Below are positions 52,508 to 63,022 of a stretch of DNA of 64,000 nt, piece after piece (position 1 is the first letter of the stretch; every line of letters starts with the position of its first letter). The notes under the pieces were generated by a model. That model was not told the origin of the DNA. It made no database searches and saw nothing but the letters and a program-made list of their open reading frames with translations. Source of the DNA: Arcobacter cloacae (GTDB lineage Bacteria; Campylobacterota; Campylobacteria; Campylobacterales; Arcobacteraceae); NCBI RefSeq assembly GCF_013201935.1, contig NZ_CP053833.1, forward strand, positions 806,001 through 870,000. Direction: 5' to 3'. The position numbers and the translations under genes are program-made.

Positions 52508-52531
52508 ATTTTAAATAAGGAATACAAAAAG

Positions 52532-53572
52532 ATGAAAGTTGCTATAGTTTTTGGTGGTGTTAGTTTTGAACATGAAATTTCAATAGTTAGTTCAATTGCA
52601 ATGAAAGATGTTTTAAAAGAGGAATTAGTATATCTTTTTTTAGATGCTTCAAGAGATATGTATCATATTCCAACAGATATTATAAAATCAAAACTATTTA
52701 GTTCAGGTGATTACAAAAAATTTGAAAAAGTTTATTTTCAAAAAGGTGGTTTTTATAAAAAAGGTGGACTTTTTGCAAAAGAAAAAAGTATAGATTTTGA
52801 TGTTGTTCTAAATCTTTCTCACGGTGGAGATGGAGAAGATGGTATTTTATCATCTGTTTTAGATTTTTATAGTATACCGTTTATAGCTCCTAGAACAGAA
52901 GCATGTGTAATTAGTTCAAATAAATTTTTAACAAAAGGTTATGCATCAAGTGTAAATGTAAACACTTTAGATTATAAATATTTTACAAAAGGTGATGAAG
53001 TTGTAATTGAAACTTTTCCAGTAATTTTAAAGCCTGTAAAACTTGGAAGTTCAATTGGAGTTTCAATAGTAAAATCTCAAGAAGAGCTAGAATATGCTTT
53101 AGATGTTGCTTATGAATTTGATGATGCAATAATAATTGAGCCATTTATTAGTGGAGTTAAAGAGTATAATTTAGCTGGAACAAAAGTAAATGGTGAGTTT
53201 AAATTCTCAATTATCGAAGAGCCACAAAAAGCAGAGTTTTTAGACTTTGATAAAAAATATTTAGATTTTTCAAGAACTTCAAAAGCAAAAGAGGTTGATT
53301 TAGGTGAAAAACTAAATAATGAAATAAAAGAGTCATTTAAAAGATTGTATAACAACCTGTTTGAAGGTTCTATCATAAGATGTGATTTTTTTGTTGTAAA
53401 TGATGAAGTTTATTTAAATGAGATAAATTCAATACCTGGTTCTATGGCTAACTATTTATTTGAAGACTTTTCTACATTATTTAAAGAAGTAGCAAATAAC
53501 TTACCAAGAAAAAAACATATTCCAATAAATTATGAATATGTAAATAAAATTCAAGCAAGTAAGGGAAAATAG
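52532..53572 (+). CDS. ddl: D-alanine--D-alanine ligase
   Basis: Ddl joins two D-Ala for peptidoglycan precursors using ATP. The 346-residue protein has the ATP-grasp fold with VAIVFGGVSFEHEISIVSS at the N-terminus, LSHGGDGEDG, KPVKLGSSIGVS and the metal-binding EINSIPGSMANY. It lies between ruvA and an alpha/beta hydrolase gene, with murF two genes on, forming a cell-wall group. Confidence 0.96.
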   Translation: MKVAIVFGGVSFEHEISIVSSIAMKDVLKEELVYLFLDASRDMYHIPTDIIKSKLFSSGDYKKFEKVYFQKGGFYKKGGLFAKEKSIDFDVVLNLSHGGDGEDGILSSVLDFYSIPFIAPRTEACVISSNKFLTKGYASSVNVNTLDYKYFTKGDEVVIETFPVILKPVKLGSSIGVSIVKSQEELEYALDVAYEFDDAIIIEPFISGVKEYNLAGTKVNGEFKFSIIEEPQKAEFLDFDKKYLDFSRTSKAKEVDLGEKLNNEIKESFKRLYNNLFEGSIIRCDFFVVNDEVYLNEINSIPGSMANYLFEDFSTLFKEVANNLPRKKHIPINYEYVNKIQASKGK

Positions 53573-53575
53573 ACT

Positions 53576-54295
53576 TTGGCAACAAAAAGTTTAACTATTA
53601 ATAATAAATTTTTTGATATTTCCTATGAGATTATAAATCCAACAGCAACAAAGGATATAATATTCTTGCATGGTTGGGGCTCAAACAAAGATATTATGAA
53701 AAATGTTTTTTCACCTTATCTTAAAAATTTTAGACATATTTATATAGACTTACCAGGATTTGGAAAAAGTGAAAATAAATATGTTTTAACAACAGATGAA
53801 TATGTAAAAATTATAGAAGAGTTCTTAAAACTTTTAAACTCTTCAAAGTATATAATTGTTGGTCACTCTTATGGTGGAAAAGTAGCAACTTTATTAAATC
53901 CTAAAAATCTTGTGCTTTTAAGTAGTGCAGGAATTTTAGAAGAAAAACCATTTGATGTTAAAATCAAAATATTTTTTGCTAAATTTTTGAATCTTTTTGG
54001 TTTAAAAAATATAACCAAAAGATTTAGAAGTAAAGATGTAAATAGTATGAGTGAAAATATGTATTTAACTTTTAAAAATGTAGTTAATGAAGATTTTTCA
54101 CAAAAATTTTCTGATTTTTCAAATAATGCTTTAATATTTTGGGGTAAAAATGACACAGCAACTTCATTAAAATCAGGTGAGAAAATCGCAAATTTAATAA
54201 AAAAATCAACATTTATATCATATGATGGCGATCATTACTTCTTTGCAAAAAATGCAAAAGATATTACAACGAGAATAGAAAATGGAATATGTTAA
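53576..54295 (+). CDS. Alpha/beta hydrolase
   Basis: The 239-residue protein has the oxyanion HGWGSNKD loop, the nucleophile elbow VGHSYGGK (Ser), an acid in FWGKNDTATS and the catalytic His in YDGDHYFF. The start is TTG 53576, four bases after the ddl stop. It overlaps murF by 14 bases. The substrate is unknown, although its conserved place between ddl and murF hints at cell-envelope work. Confidence 0.85.
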   Translation: MATKSLTINNKFFDISYEIINPTATKDIIFLHGWGSNKDIMKNVFSPYLKNFRHIYIDLPGFGKSENKYVLTTDEYVKIIEEFLKLLNSSKYIIVGHSYGGKVATLLNPKNLVLLSSAGILEEKPFDVKIKIFFAKFLNLFGLKNITKRFRSKDVNSMSENMYLTFKNVVNEDFSQKFSDFSNNALIFWGKNDTATSLKSGEKIANLIKKSTFISYDGDHYFFAKNAKDITTRIENGIC

Positions 54296-55718
54296 TATAA
54301 TTACACACATAATATTGATTATGAGTTTAGGTTGGTATTTAATTACTAATCTACAATGGTATAACTATAAGTTAGATAGGGTTGTTTTAAAACATCATAA
54401 ATGGCAATGGCACATTACTTATTTCCTATCACCTATTATACTTTTTTATATTATTCCCGAACCATATTTCCCGATCTATTTCTATATTGTTTATATGACA
54501 AGTTTTGTTTTATGGAATAGAAAATTAGACAAGCCATTGGTTTTAACAGCAAGAGTAAAAAGATTTTTAATAATCTTACTTTTTGTGACTTTTTCTATGA
54601 CAGCACTTTGTTTGTCAAATCCAAAATGTATAAATATGTTTATTTTTGCTCCTTTAGTTTTAACTTATGCTATTTCTACAATTTTAGAAAGAATATTTTT
54701 TATTTCATTTAAACATAAAGGTAAACAAAGACATCAGAGTATAGCAGGTTTACGTACTATTGCAATTACTGCATCTTTTGGTAAAACTTCAATCAAAAAC
54801 TATTTATACCATGTTTTAAAAAATAAATATAAAGTTTATAAAACTCCAAGAAGTGTAAATACAATAGGTGGAATAGTTTTAGATGTAAATAAAGATTTGC
54901 CTTTAGATACACAAATATATATTGCAGAAGCAGGAGCTAGATTAAAAGGGGATATCGAAGAAATAGCTTTGTTTTTAGAACCTCAAATATGTATAATTGG
55001 AAGTGTTGGAGAACAACATATTGAGTATTTTAAAACTTTAGACAATATCATTCATACAAAAATGGAACTTCTTAAATCTCCAAAAATGCAAATGGGATTT
55101 GTTCATGAATCAGTTCCTATAAAAAGTTATCCAACAATAACAAAGTTTCCTAATAATCTTAAAATTACGAAAAGTAATTTAGATGGAATTTGGTTTGATG
55201 TGGAAGTTGATGGAAAGATAGAAAATTTTCATGCTCCAATTTTGGGAAGTTTTAATGCAATAAATTTAACTGCGGTTATTTTAGTAGCTCATTATTTAGG
55301 TATGAGTATACCTGAAATAAAAGTTTCTTTAATGGGACTACCACAAGTAGAACACAGACTTCAAAAGATTGAAGCAGGTGGTAAATTAATTATTGATGAC
55401 TCTTACAATGGTAATTTAGAAGGTATGTTAGAAGCTATAAATATTTGTACAAACCATAAAGGAAGAAAAGTAATAATAACACCAGGATTAGTTGAATCAA
55501 CAGATGAAGCAAATATTCTTTTAGCAAAAGCAATAAATGAAAATTTTGATTTTGTGATATTAACAGGAAGTTTAAATACTCATTTATTTGTAGCAAATAT
55601 AGATAAACAAAAAGTTTATGTTTTAAAAGATAAATCTTTAATGGAAACAACATTAGCAAAAACAACAAAAGTTGGCGATTTAATCTTATTTGCAAATGAT
55701 GCTCCTAATTTTATTTAG
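54282..55718 (+). CDS. murF: UDP-N-acetylmuramoyl-tripeptide--D-alanyl-D-alanine ligase (MurF), membrane-extended
   Basis: MurF adds D-Ala-D-Ala to the UDP-MurNAc tripeptide. The 478-residue protein has about four hydrophobic helices in the first 150 residues. The Mur-ligase core follows with ATP loop ITASFGKTSIKN, AEAGARLKGDI, VGEQHIEYFKT and IDDSYNGNLEGMLEAI. The conserved domain order supports MurF. The membrane extension, common in this phylum but absent in E. coli MurF, would place precursor synthesis at the membrane. It overlaps the hydrolase gene by 14 bases. Confidence 0.9.
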   Translation: MEYVNIITHIILIMSLGWYLITNLQWYNYKLDRVVLKHHKWQWHITYFLSPIILFYIIPEPYFPIYFYIVYMTSFVLWNRKLDKPLVLTARVKRFLIILLFVTFSMTALCLSNPKCINMFIFAPLVLTYAISTILERIFFISFKHKGKQRHQSIAGLRTIAITASFGKTSIKNYLYHVLKNKYKVYKTPRSVNTIGGIVLDVNKDLPLDTQIYIAEAGARLKGDIEEIALFLEPQICIIGSVGEQHIEYFKTLDNIIHTKMELLKSPKMQMGFVHESVPIKSYPTITKFPNNLKITKSNLDGIWFDVEVDGKIENFHAPILGSFNAINLTAVILVAHYLGMSIPEIKVSLMGLPQVEHRLQKIEAGGKLIIDDSYNGNLEGMLEAINICTNHKGRKVIITPGLVESTDEANILLAKAINENFDFVILTGSLNTHLFVANIDKQKVYVLKDKSLMETTLAKTTKVGDLILFANDAPNFI

Positions 55719-55740
55719 TTAAAAGAAAGTAGGAAATCAT

Positions 55741-56229
55741 ATGGAACATTTATACGCACCATGGCGATACTCTTATGTTAGTGAAGAAAAAATAGAGGGT
55801 TGTATTTTTTGTCATATTGCCAATAATTTAGAAGATGAAAAACTTCAAGTTTTATTTTATGATGAATATTGCTATGTTGTTATGAATAAATTTCCATATA
55901 GTCCAGGTCATATAATGGTAATCCCATTCTTTCATACTTCAAATATAGAAGAGTTAGAAGAAAAAGTATGGCAAAGAGTAAGTAAAAGAGTTAGGCAAGC
56001 TGTAGCTCTTTTAAAGCAAGTTATGCCATGTGAAGGTGTAAACATTGGTATGAATCTTGGACGAGCTGCAGGTGCAGGAATAGAACAACATGTTCACTAT
56101 CATATTTTACCAAGATGGATAGGTGACACAAATTTTATAACAGCAATTGGACAAACAAGAGTTTATCCAGCTGATTTCCATGAAATTTTTTCTAAACTTA
56201 AAAACAACTCTTCAAAATATTTTATTTAA
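55741..56229 (+). CDS. HIT-family nucleotide hydrolase/transferase
   Basis: The 162-residue protein has the histidine triad in QHVHYHILPRW, the family start LYAPWRYSYVSEEKIEGCIFC, and IANNLEDEKL plus VVMNKFPYSPGHIMVIPFFH. The C-F-C-H pattern at the N-terminus suggests a zinc site. HIT proteins hydrolyse or transfer nucleoside phosphates (for example Ap4A or adenosine phosphoramidates); the substrate cannot be told. The ATG follows AAGTAGGAAATCAT. Confidence 0.93.
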   Translation: MEHLYAPWRYSYVSEEKIEGCIFCHIANNLEDEKLQVLFYDEYCYVVMNKFPYSPGHIMVIPFFHTSNIEELEEKVWQRVSKRVRQAVALLKQVMPCEGVNIGMNLGRAAGAGIEQHVHYHILPRWIGDTNFITAIGQTRVYPADFHEIFSKLKNNSSKYFI

Positions 56230-56285
56230 TTAGAAATTTTAAATAATAGAGTAAAATAACTTCTTATTTTATTTAGGAGTTATTA

Positions 56286-57527
56286 ATGAAAAATTATTTG
56301 AAAAATCTTTATCAAAATAATTTTACTTATAAAGGAAAAGAGAAATTATCTAAATTAACAATATTTTTTATAATTGTTTTAAATGTGATAATTTATCATG
56401 TCTTACATCTTGGAATAGATTTTCAAACTAAAGTATTAAATAGTCCAAGCGTTACTTTTCCATATAAATGTCGTGATATTATAAATAGCAAATATTTGGA
56501 TGATTTTAATCAATATTTTTATTCAAATGATGATTATAACTATTATGATGAAAACTCAAAATATCAAAATATTAAAAATGAACAAATAGATTTAAGATGT
56601 GAAGATATTTTTACTAAGTTAGAACTTATAAAAAATGAACATGATATTAAAAGATTAAAAAATGATTTAAAAATTGTTTTAAATAATGAGAGTAAAATAA
56701 ATAATGAGATTTATTACATAAAAGAGAATTATAATACTGTTTTATTTGAAAAAATGAGTTCTCAAAAAAGTGAACAATCTATAATAAAGGATAATTTAAA
56801 TAATCAAAATATAAAAGAGAAATATGATGCATATTTAGCTCAATTAGAAGAGATTAAAAGAAATAAAGATAATTTATATAAAGAGTTTAAAGAATCAAAA
56901 AGTGTAAAAGAGTTAGTAAATTATGTAAATATTGAAAAAGATGAGATAAATGATTCAATTAAAGAGTTTACAAAAGCTTATTATTTAAAAATCGAATTAA
57001 TAACTTTGGCATTTTTACTTCCTTTAGTAGTTTTATTCTTTTATTTAATGAAAAGATATTTAAAAAAAGAGAAGTATATACTTTATATAATATTTAAAAA
57101 TATTCTATTTGTAGCATTAATACCAACTATAATATCAGTTTTATCTTTAATCAATCAATATTTACCAAAAATTTTTATAGAAAAATTGTTGATGTTTTTT
57201 TATTCAATAGAGATTCCTTTTGTTGTTTATTATTTTGTTGTTATTATATTCATAATAATTTTTACAATTTTAATAATAAAAATACAAAAAAGATTTAAAG
57301 AAAATAGTGAAAAACTAAAAAATAATAAAATTACAATTGTAGATTCTTATAATAAGAGTTGTTGTAATAATTGTGGGAATAAAGTAGATTTTAATACAAT
57401 GAATTATTGTCCTTGTTGTAAAAATCAGCTAAAAATAGAGTGCAATAACTGTCATGAAATGACAATAAAAGAGTTGGATTATTGTTTTAAATGTGGCAGT
57501 GAAATAGAAAAATTAAATAAAATGTAG
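56286..57527 (+). CDS. Membrane protein with coiled coil and double zinc ribbon
   Basis: The 413-residue protein has an N-terminal hydrophobic helix (LTIFFIIVLNVIIYHVLHLG) and a long coiled-coil region (about 110-230). Three membrane helices follow (LITLAFLLPLVVLFFYLM, then two more up to residue 345). The C-terminus (about 360-408) holds four CxxC pairs (CCNNCG, YCPCCK, CNNCH and CFKCG), which should form two zinc ribbons. No family function is recognised. AGGAGTTATTA precedes the ATG. Confidence 0.7.
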   Translation: MKNYLKNLYQNNFTYKGKEKLSKLTIFFIIVLNVIIYHVLHLGIDFQTKVLNSPSVTFPYKCRDIINSKYLDDFNQYFYSNDDYNYYDENSKYQNIKNEQIDLRCEDIFTKLELIKNEHDIKRLKNDLKIVLNNESKINNEIYYIKENYNTVLFEKMSSQKSEQSIIKDNLNNQNIKEKYDAYLAQLEEIKRNKDNLYKEFKESKSVKELVNYVNIEKDEINDSIKEFTKAYYLKIELITLAFLLPLVVLFFYLMKRYLKKEKYILYIIFKNILFVALIPTIISVLSLINQYLPKIFIEKLLMFFYSIEIPFVVYYFVVIIFIIIFTILIIKIQKRFKENSEKLKNNKITIVDSYNKSCCNNCGNKVDFNTMNYCPCCKNQLKIECNNCHEMTIKELDYCFKCGSEIEKLNKM

Positions 57528-57543
57528 GTAATTCCTACATTTT
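57519..57543. terminator. Bidirectional terminator between the zinc-ribbon gene and the DadA-like gene
   Basis: AAAATGTAGG and CCTACATTTT form a perfect 10-bp stem with a 5-base TAATT loop, in the 14-base gap between the convergent genes. Confidence 0.8.
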
Positions 57544-58792
57544 AATATTTACCTTGATAAAATCCTGAAAATAGAAGAATATCATCACTATTTTTATTCT
57601 CTAAATCATTTACAATTAAATCTTTTAATATAGAAGCAAGAGCTGGTGCAAATGTCATACCAAGCCAACCCAGTCCCATTCCATAGATTAGATTTTTATA
57701 TTTCTCATCTCTTCCAATTAAAGGCATATCATTAGGTGTTAGAGGTCTAAATCCAGTCCATTCAGTAATATTTTGCATTTCAAATGGAACAGTGTATTTT
57801 TTGAAGTTTTCTTTTATACTTTTTATTTGTTTTTCTATTATGTCAAGATTAGTTGAGCCAATTTCAAGTTTTGATGTAATTCTTACATCATCACGTCTTG
57901 GTGTCATCACGATAAATAAGTCAGCAAATAGTGTTGATGTTATTGGCTCTAATTCTTTAGGCATAGTAAAGGTTAAGCTATAACCTTTAGCTGGAGTCAT
58001 CATTAATTTTTCGTTTAATTTATCGGCTAAAAGTGTTTGATAACCTGTTGACATAATATAAGTATTTGCTTCATAGGTATTTAAAGCTGAACTAATAGAT
58101 TCTATTTTTTTATCACTGTACTTAATATCTATAATTTTTTCATTTAATATAAATTCAGCACCATTTTCTTTCAAATATCTTTTTAGCTCAAGCATTACTT
58201 TTTTAGGATCAAAGTGAGTATTTCGTTTAAAATGAATAGCTCCTTTTACATCATTAGTAACACAAGGTATAAAATCTTTTATTTTGTTTTTTTCTATAAT
58301 TTCAAATATTTCATCATTTTTTATTGCATAATCAAGTAATTTTTTGTCGTAGCTACTTTGTTCTGTAAAAACAGATACCATTCCCTTTTTATGAAAATCT
58401 AAATCTAAACCATCAATATTTTGCATCTTTTCATAAGCATCATTTGATATATGACCATATTTTTCAAATAAAGCTAAAGTTCTTTTTAGTCTATCTTTAT
58501 TTGCACTATTGACAAATTTCCAAAGCCATTTGTATATTTTAGTATCTAAAGTAGGGTGTATATTTACAGGTGATTCACCTTTTAGCATTAGTTTTAAAGT
58601 ATTAAATACAATCCCTGGATTTGAAAGTGGTCCTTTGTCAAATGCAGATAATAAACCAGCATTTCCAAAAGAAGTAGAATTAGTAATATCACTTTCATCT
58701 ATAATAGTAACTTTTTTACCAGCTTTAAGAAGTTCGTATGCAGTAGTTAATCCCATAATTCCCGCACCAATAATTATAATATCTCGTTTCAA
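57542..58792 (-). CDS. FAD-dependent D-amino acid dehydrogenase-like oxidoreductase (DadA family)
   Basis: The 416-residue protein opens with the FAD-binding motif IIIGAGIMGLTTAYELL and has the DAO fold with the conserved C-terminal WTGFRPLTPNDMPLIGRDEK and YGMGLGWLGMTFAPALA. These match the small subunit of D-amino acid dehydrogenases (DadA-like), which oxidise D-amino acids and feed electrons to the respiratory chain. The substrate is unproven. No alanine racemase gene is adjacent. The start has GGAG four to five bases upstream on the minus strand. Confidence 0.87.
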   Translation of the reverse strand: MKRDIIIIGAGIMGLTTAYELLKAGKKVTIIDESDITNSTSFGNAGLLSAFDKGPLSNPGIVFNTLKLMLKGESPVNIHPTLDTKIYKWLWKFVNSANKDRLKRTLALFEKYGHISNDAYEKMQNIDGLDLDFHKKGMVSVFTEQSSYDKKLLDYAIKNDEIFEIIEKNKIKDFIPCVTNDVKGAIHFKRNTHFDPKKVMLELKRYLKENGAEFILNEKIIDIKYSDKKIESISSALNTYEANTYIMSTGYQTLLADKLNEKLMMTPAKGYSLTFTMPKELEPITSTLFADLFIVMTPRRDDVRITSKLEIGSTNLDIIEKQIKSIKENFKKYTVPFEMQNITEWTGFRPLTPNDMPLIGRDEKYKNLIYGMGLGWLGMTFAPALASILKDLIVNDLENKNSDDILLFSGFYQGKY

Positions 58793-58961
58793 AAATTAAC
58801 TCCTTTAGTGAAGATGGATTATAAAATAATAAAGAGTATTTATTCCTTAAATAAAAGTCTAAAATACTTAAATCAAACTTATTTATATATCTATATAGCT
58901 ATTTTATTCCTTTTAAAAAGGAAATAAAATTTCAAATTTATTTTAAGAAGTCCCATAAATA

Positions 58962-58990
58962 TTGACATTTAACTTCAATTAAGTTATAAT
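58962..58990 (+). promoter_or_regulatory. Sigma70-type promoter of the S10 operon
   Basis: TTGACA (58962-58967) and TATAAT (58985-58990) are both perfect matches to the -35 and -10 consensus with a 17-base spacer, unusual in this phylum, where -35 is normally weak. The following leader of about 65 bases leads to rpsJ. Confidence 0.85.
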
Positions 58991-59056
58991 CCGCGTCCAC
59001 TAAATGTGGTTAGTGTGCATTTTTGCATATCTAACGAGTTCTTTAAAGGAAAATTA

Positions 59057-59371
59057 ATGGAAAAAATCAGATTAAAGCTTAAAGCTTATGATCATAGAGT
59101 TTTAGACAGAAGTGTTGCTTCAATTGTTGAAGCTGTTAAAAGAACTGGTGCTGATTTGAGAGGTCCAATCCCTCTTCCTACAAAAATCAGAAGATATACA
59201 GTTATTAAAGGTCCTCACGTAAATAAGGATTCAAGAGAGCAGTTTGAAATCAGAGTTCATTCAAGAATTATTGATATTATTGCTGCTACTCCAGATACAG
59301 TAGATTCATTAATGAAACTTGACTTAGCTCCTGAAGTTGATGTTGAAGTAAGATCTATGGGTCAAGAATAA
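59057..59371 (+). CDS. rpsJ: Ribosomal protein S10
   Basis: The 104-residue protein (start ATG 59057, after AAAGGAAAATTA) shows [18 protein letters not shown] and [15 protein letters not shown], the full S10 pattern. An in-frame start 17 codons earlier is rejected because the extra residues do not match the family. It opens the S10-spc operon and also serves in NusB-dependent antitermination. Confidence 0.97.
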   Translation: MEKIRLKLKAYDHRVLDRSVASIVEAVKRTGADLRGPIPLPTKIRRYTVIKGPHVNKDSREQFEIRVHSRIIDIIAATPDTVDSLMKLDLAPEVDVEVRSMGQE

Positions 59372-59390
59372 GAAGAAAGGGTAATACAAG

Positions 59391-59966
59391 ATGGAATTTA
59401 TAGTTCAAAAAATCGGTATGAGTAGAACAGTTTCTGTTCCAAGTACAGCTGTTACACTTTTAAAAGTTCTTGATACGAAAGTATGTGAAGTTAATAATGG
59501 TGTAGCACTAGTTTCTTATAGCAATGGTAAAAAATTTAACAAAGCTATCGAAGGTCAACAAAAAAAGTTTAACTTATCTAAAGAGTTTAACAGATTTGCA
59601 ACAATTACTGTAGCAAATAGTGAAGCTGGTGATTTAGAAGTTTCTGGATTAAGTGAAGCAAAAGTAGTAAAAACAACTTTTAAAACAAAAGGTAGAGGTT
59701 TCTCTGGTGTTGTAAAAAGATGGAATTTTGCTGGTGGTAGAGCATCACACGGTCACAGAATGGGTAAAAGAACTGGTTCAATCGGTAACTGCGAATGGCC
59801 AGGAAGAGTTCAGCCAGGTAAAAAAATGCCAGGGCAATACGGAAATACAAATGTATCTGTAAAAAATGAAATTATTTCATTTGATGCTGAGACAGGAATC
59901 TTAGTTCTTAAAGGTTCAGTATCTGGTGCAAATGGTTCATTAGGAAAAGTAAAGGTTGCTAAATGA
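59391..59966 (+). CDS. rplC: Ribosomal protein L3
   Basis: The 191-residue protein starts [12 protein letters not shown] and has [14 protein letters not shown], the [19 protein letters not shown] signature and [11 protein letters not shown], as expected for L3, which initiates 50S assembly. It starts 19 bases after rpsJ and overlaps rplD by four bases. Confidence 0.97.
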   Translation: MEFIVQKIGMSRTVSVPSTAVTLLKVLDTKVCEVNNGVALVSYSNGKKFNKAIEGQQKKFNLSKEFNRFATITVANSEAGDLEVSGLSEAKVVKTTFKTKGRGFSGVVKRWNFAGGRASHGHRMGKRTGSIGNCEWPGRVQPGKKMPGQYGNTNVSVKNEIISFDAETGILVLKGSVSGANGSLGKVKVAK

Positions 59967-60574
59967 GCAAAGCTATAGTATTAAACGAAAAATTTGAAAA
60001 TAATGGTGAAGTAGTTTTACCAGCAAGTTATGATGAAATCAATTCTCACAACTTATATTTATATGTAAAATCATATTTAGCGTCATTAAGATCAAATACA
60101 GCAAGAGCTAAAACAAGAGCAGAAGTAAGCGGTGGTGGTAAAAAACCTAAAGCTCAAAAAGGTTCTGGTGCAGCTAGATGGGGTTCTAAAAGATCACCAT
60201 TATTCGTTGGTGGGGGACAAGCATTTGGACCTACTAAAAGAAACTATAACCAAAAAGTTAATAAAAAACAAAAAGCTTTAGCATTAAAGTATGCTATTAA
60301 TGCACAAGCTAATAATGGTTCGTTATTTGTTGTTGATTCAATCAAAATTGAATCAGGTAAAACAAAAGAGGCAGTTGCAGTTTTAAATAAACTAAATAAA
60401 AGAGATACATTAATAGTATGTGATGTTATTGATGAAAAAACTTATTTAGCATTCAGAAATATTAAAAACTGTTATGTGGTTGAAAAGCAAGAAGTTAACG
60501 CTTATTTAATTGCTGCATACCATTCAGTATTAATTGAAAAATCAGTGCTTGATGCATTAACAAAAGAGGCTTAA
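59963..60574 (+). CDS. rplD: Ribosomal protein L4
   Basis: The 203-residue L4 has the conserved extended loop ([39 protein letters not shown]), which lines the peptide exit tunnel. It overlaps rplC by four bases and rplW starts two bases after its stop. Confidence 0.97.
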   Translation: MSKAIVLNEKFENNGEVVLPASYDEINSHNLYLYVKSYLASLRSNTARAKTRAEVSGGGKKPKAQKGSGAARWGSKRSPLFVGGGQAFGPTKRNYNQKVNKKQKALALKYAINAQANNGSLFVVDSIKIESGKTKEAVAVLNKLNKRDTLIVCDVIDEKTYLAFRNIKNCYVVEKQEVNAYLIAAYHSVLIEKSVLDALTKEA

Positions 60575-60575
60575 G

Positions 60576-60857
60576 ATGGCAGATATTACAGATATTAAAG
60601 CAATATTATATACAGAAAAAACAATTGAGCTTCAAGAAAATGGTGTAATCGTTGTTCAAACTAGTCCAAGAATGACTAAAAACGGTTTAAAAGAAGTATT
60701 TAAAGAGTATTTTGGTGTAACTCCATCAAAAGTTAATTCTTTAAGACAAGATGGTAAAGTTAAAAGATTTAAAGGGAAAATAGGTAAAAGACCTGATTTC
60801 AAAAAATTCTATGTTACATTACCAGAGGGCGCAGCTATTGCGAACCTTTCAGCTTAA
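60576..60857 (+). CDS. rplW: Ribosomal protein L23
   Basis: The 93-residue L23 has the family core [17 protein letters not shown] and the extended loop [23 protein letters not shown] (shown here in part). It lies at the tunnel exit and binds trigger factor and SRP. Confidence 0.96.
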   Translation: MADITDIKAILYTEKTIELQENGVIVVQTSPRMTKNGLKEVFKEYFGVTPSKVNSLRQDGKVKRFKGKIGKRPDFKKFYVTLPEGAAIANLSA

Positions 60858-60868
60858 GGAGATTATAA

Positions 60869-61696
60869 ATGGCAATTAAAAAATTTAGACCAATAACTCC
60901 TGCAAGAAGATTCATGTCTGTTATGGACAGCTCTGATATTACTTCAAAACCAACAGTTAGATCTTTACTTGTAAGAGTAAAAGCAGCGGCTGGTAGAAAT
61001 AATAACGGTAGAATTACATCTAGACACAAAGAAGCAGGTGCTAAAAAATTATATAGAATCATTGATTTTAAAAGAAACAAATTCGGTGTAGAAGGTACTG
61101 TATCTACTGTTGAGTACGATCCATACAGAAATTGTAGAATTTGTTTAGTTACTTATTTAGATGGTGATAAAAGATATATTATTCAACCTTCTGGATTAAA
61201 AGTTGGTGATAAAGTTCAAGCTGCTGAATCAGGTCTTGATATTTTACCTGGTAATGCAATGAATTTGATGAACATTCCAGTTGGAACAATGGTACATAAT
61301 ATTGAAATGAAACCAGGAAAAGGTGGTCAAATCGCAAGATCTGCTGGTGGATATGCTCAAATCATGGGTAGAGAAGATAAATATGTAATCATGAGATTAC
61401 CTTCAGGTGAAATGAGAAAAATTTTAGGTGTTTGTATGGCTACTGTTGGTGTAGTTGGAAATGAAGATTTCACAAACATGGTTGTTGGTAAAGCTGGTAG
61501 AAGTAGACACCTTGGAATTAGACCTCAAACTAGAGGATCTGCAATGAACCCTATTGATCACCCACACGGTGGAGGGGAAGGTAAAACTAACTCTGGTAGA
61601 CATCCTGTTACTCCATGGGGTATGCCAACTAAAGGTTATAAAACTAGAAAGAAAAAAGCTAGTGACAAACTAATCATTTCAAAAAGAAAGAAGTAA
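60869..61696 (+). CDS. rplB: Ribosomal protein L2
   Basis: The 275-residue L2 has [16 protein letters not shown] at the N-terminus, [15 protein letters not shown] and the peptidyl-transferase-region signature [15 protein letters not shown] with the functional His. An AAGGAGATTATAA ribosome site precedes the ATG. Confidence 0.98.
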   Translation: MAIKKFRPITPARRFMSVMDSSDITSKPTVRSLLVRVKAAAGRNNNGRITSRHKEAGAKKLYRIIDFKRNKFGVEGTVSTVEYDPYRNCRICLVTYLDGDKRYIIQPSGLKVGDKVQAAESGLDILPGNAMNLMNIPVGTMVHNIEMKPGKGGQIARSAGGYAQIMGREDKYVIMRLPSGEMRKILGVCMATVGVVGNEDFTNMVVGKAGRSRHLGIRPQTRGSAMNPIDHPHGGGEGKTNSGRHPVTPWGMPTKGYKTRKKKASDKLIISKRKK

Positions 61697-61705
61697 GGGT
61701 TTAAG

Positions 61706-61981
61706 ATGGCAAGATCGATAAAAAAAGGTCCATTTGTAGACGCACACCTGATGAAAAAAGTTATCAAAGCTAATGAAGCTAATGATAAAAAACCAATTAA
61801 AACTTGGTCAAGAAGATCAACTGTATTACCAGATATGATTGGATTAACTTTCAATGTGCACAATGGAAGAAACTTCGTTCCAGTAAATGTTACTGAGAAC
61901 CACGTTGGATATAAATTAGGTGAGTTTGCACCAACTAGAACATTTAAGGGCCATAAAGGTTCTGTTCAAAGAAAGGCATAA
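61706..61981 (+). CDS. rpsS: Ribosomal protein S19
   Basis: The 91-residue S19 has [16 protein letters not shown] and the [19 protein letters not shown] signature. It contacts A- and P-site tRNA in the small subunit head. It starts ten bases after rplB and is followed by rplV two bases later. Confidence 0.97.
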   Translation: MARSIKKGPFVDAHLMKKVIKANEANDKKPIKTWSRRSTVLPDMIGLTFNVHNGRNFVPVNVTENHVGYKLGEFAPTRTFKGHKGSVQRKA

Positions 61982-61983
61982 GA

Positions 61984-62316
61984 ATGGCTAAAGCAATATT
62001 AAAATTTATTAGACTTTCTCCAATTAAAGCTAGATTAATAGCAAGAGAAGTTCAAGGAATGAATGCAGAGTATGCAATTGCATCTTTACAATTTACTCCA
62101 AATAAAGCTGCTGGAATTATTTCTAAAGTTATAGCTTCAGCTGTAGCAAATGCAGGTTTAGATCCAGTTGATGCTGTTATCACATCAGCTAGAGTTGATA
62201 AAGGTCCAGTTCTTAAGAGATTTACTCCAAGAGCAAGAGGTTCAGCTTCACCAAAGCATAAACCAACTGCACATATTATGATTGAAGTAGCTGCTGCAAC
62301 TAAAGGAGATAAGTAA
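61984..62316 (+). CDS. rplV: Ribosomal protein L22
   Basis: The 110-residue L22 has [19 protein letters not shown] and the C-terminal beta hairpin ([17 protein letters not shown]) that reaches the tunnel constriction; changes there alter macrolide response. The stop overlaps the rpsC start by one base. Confidence 0.97.
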   Translation: MAKAILKFIRLSPIKARLIAREVQGMNAEYAIASLQFTPNKAAGIISKVIASAVANAGLDPVDAVITSARVDKGPVLKRFTPRARGSASPKHKPTAHIMIEVAAATKGDK

Positions 62317-63020
62317 TGGGTCAAAAAGTTAATCCAATAGGTTTAAGATTAGGTATTAATAGAAACTGGGAATCAAGATGGTTTCCTAAATTCGAAACAA
62401 TGCCAGCAAATGTTGCAGAAGATGATAAAATCAGAAAGTATGTAAAAAAAGAGTTATACTATGCTGGTATTGCTCAAACTATGATTGAAAGAACTGCAAA
62501 AAAAGTTAGAGTTACAGTTGTAGCTGCAAGACCTGGTATCATTATTGGTAAAAAAGGTGCTGACGTTGAAAAACTTAAAGATGCACTTTCTAAATTAGTT
62601 GGTAAAGAAATAGCTGTAAACATTAAAGAAGAGAGAAAACCTCAAATTTCTGCACAGTTATCAGCTGAAAATGTTGCTCAACAATTAGAAAGAAGAGTTG
62701 CATTTAGAAGAGCTATGAAAAGAGTTATGCAAAATGCATTAAAAGGTGGAGCAAAAGGAATTAAAGTTTCTGTTTCTGGAAGACTTGGTGGAGCTGAAAT
62801 GGCTAGAACTGAGTGGTATTTAGAAGGAAGAGTTCCATTACATACTTTAAGAGCAAGAATCGATTATGGTTTTGCTGAAGCTCATACAACTTACGGTTGT
62901 ATCGGTATTAAAGTTTGGATTTTCAAAGGTGAAGTATTAGCAAAAGGTATTCCAACTGAAAAAGCTGAAGAGTCAACTTCTAAACCTAAAAGAAGACCAA
63001 CTAAGAAAAGAGGTAAATAA
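62316..63020 (+). CDS. rpsC: Ribosomal protein S3
   Basis: The 234-residue S3 has [15 protein letters not shown], the KH domain ([15 protein letters not shown]) and the C-terminal [14 protein letters not shown]. The tail is rich in Lys, Arg and Pro. It is at the mRNA entry site. Confidence 0.97.
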   Translation: MGQKVNPIGLRLGINRNWESRWFPKFETMPANVAEDDKIRKYVKKELYYAGIAQTMIERTAKKVRVTVVAARPGIIIGKKGADVEKLKDALSKLVGKEIAVNIKEERKPQISAQLSAENVAQQLERRVAFRRAMKRVMQNALKGGAKGIKVSVSGRLGGAEMARTEWYLEGRVPLHTLRARIDYGFAEAHTTYGCIGIKVWIFKGEVLAKGIPTEKAEESTSKPKRRPTKKRGK

Positions 63021-63022
63021 TT

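Noticed and set aside
52018-52527. A long minus-strand frame opposite ruvA
   Set aside because: It is the antisense shadow of a clear RuvA gene; no independent support.
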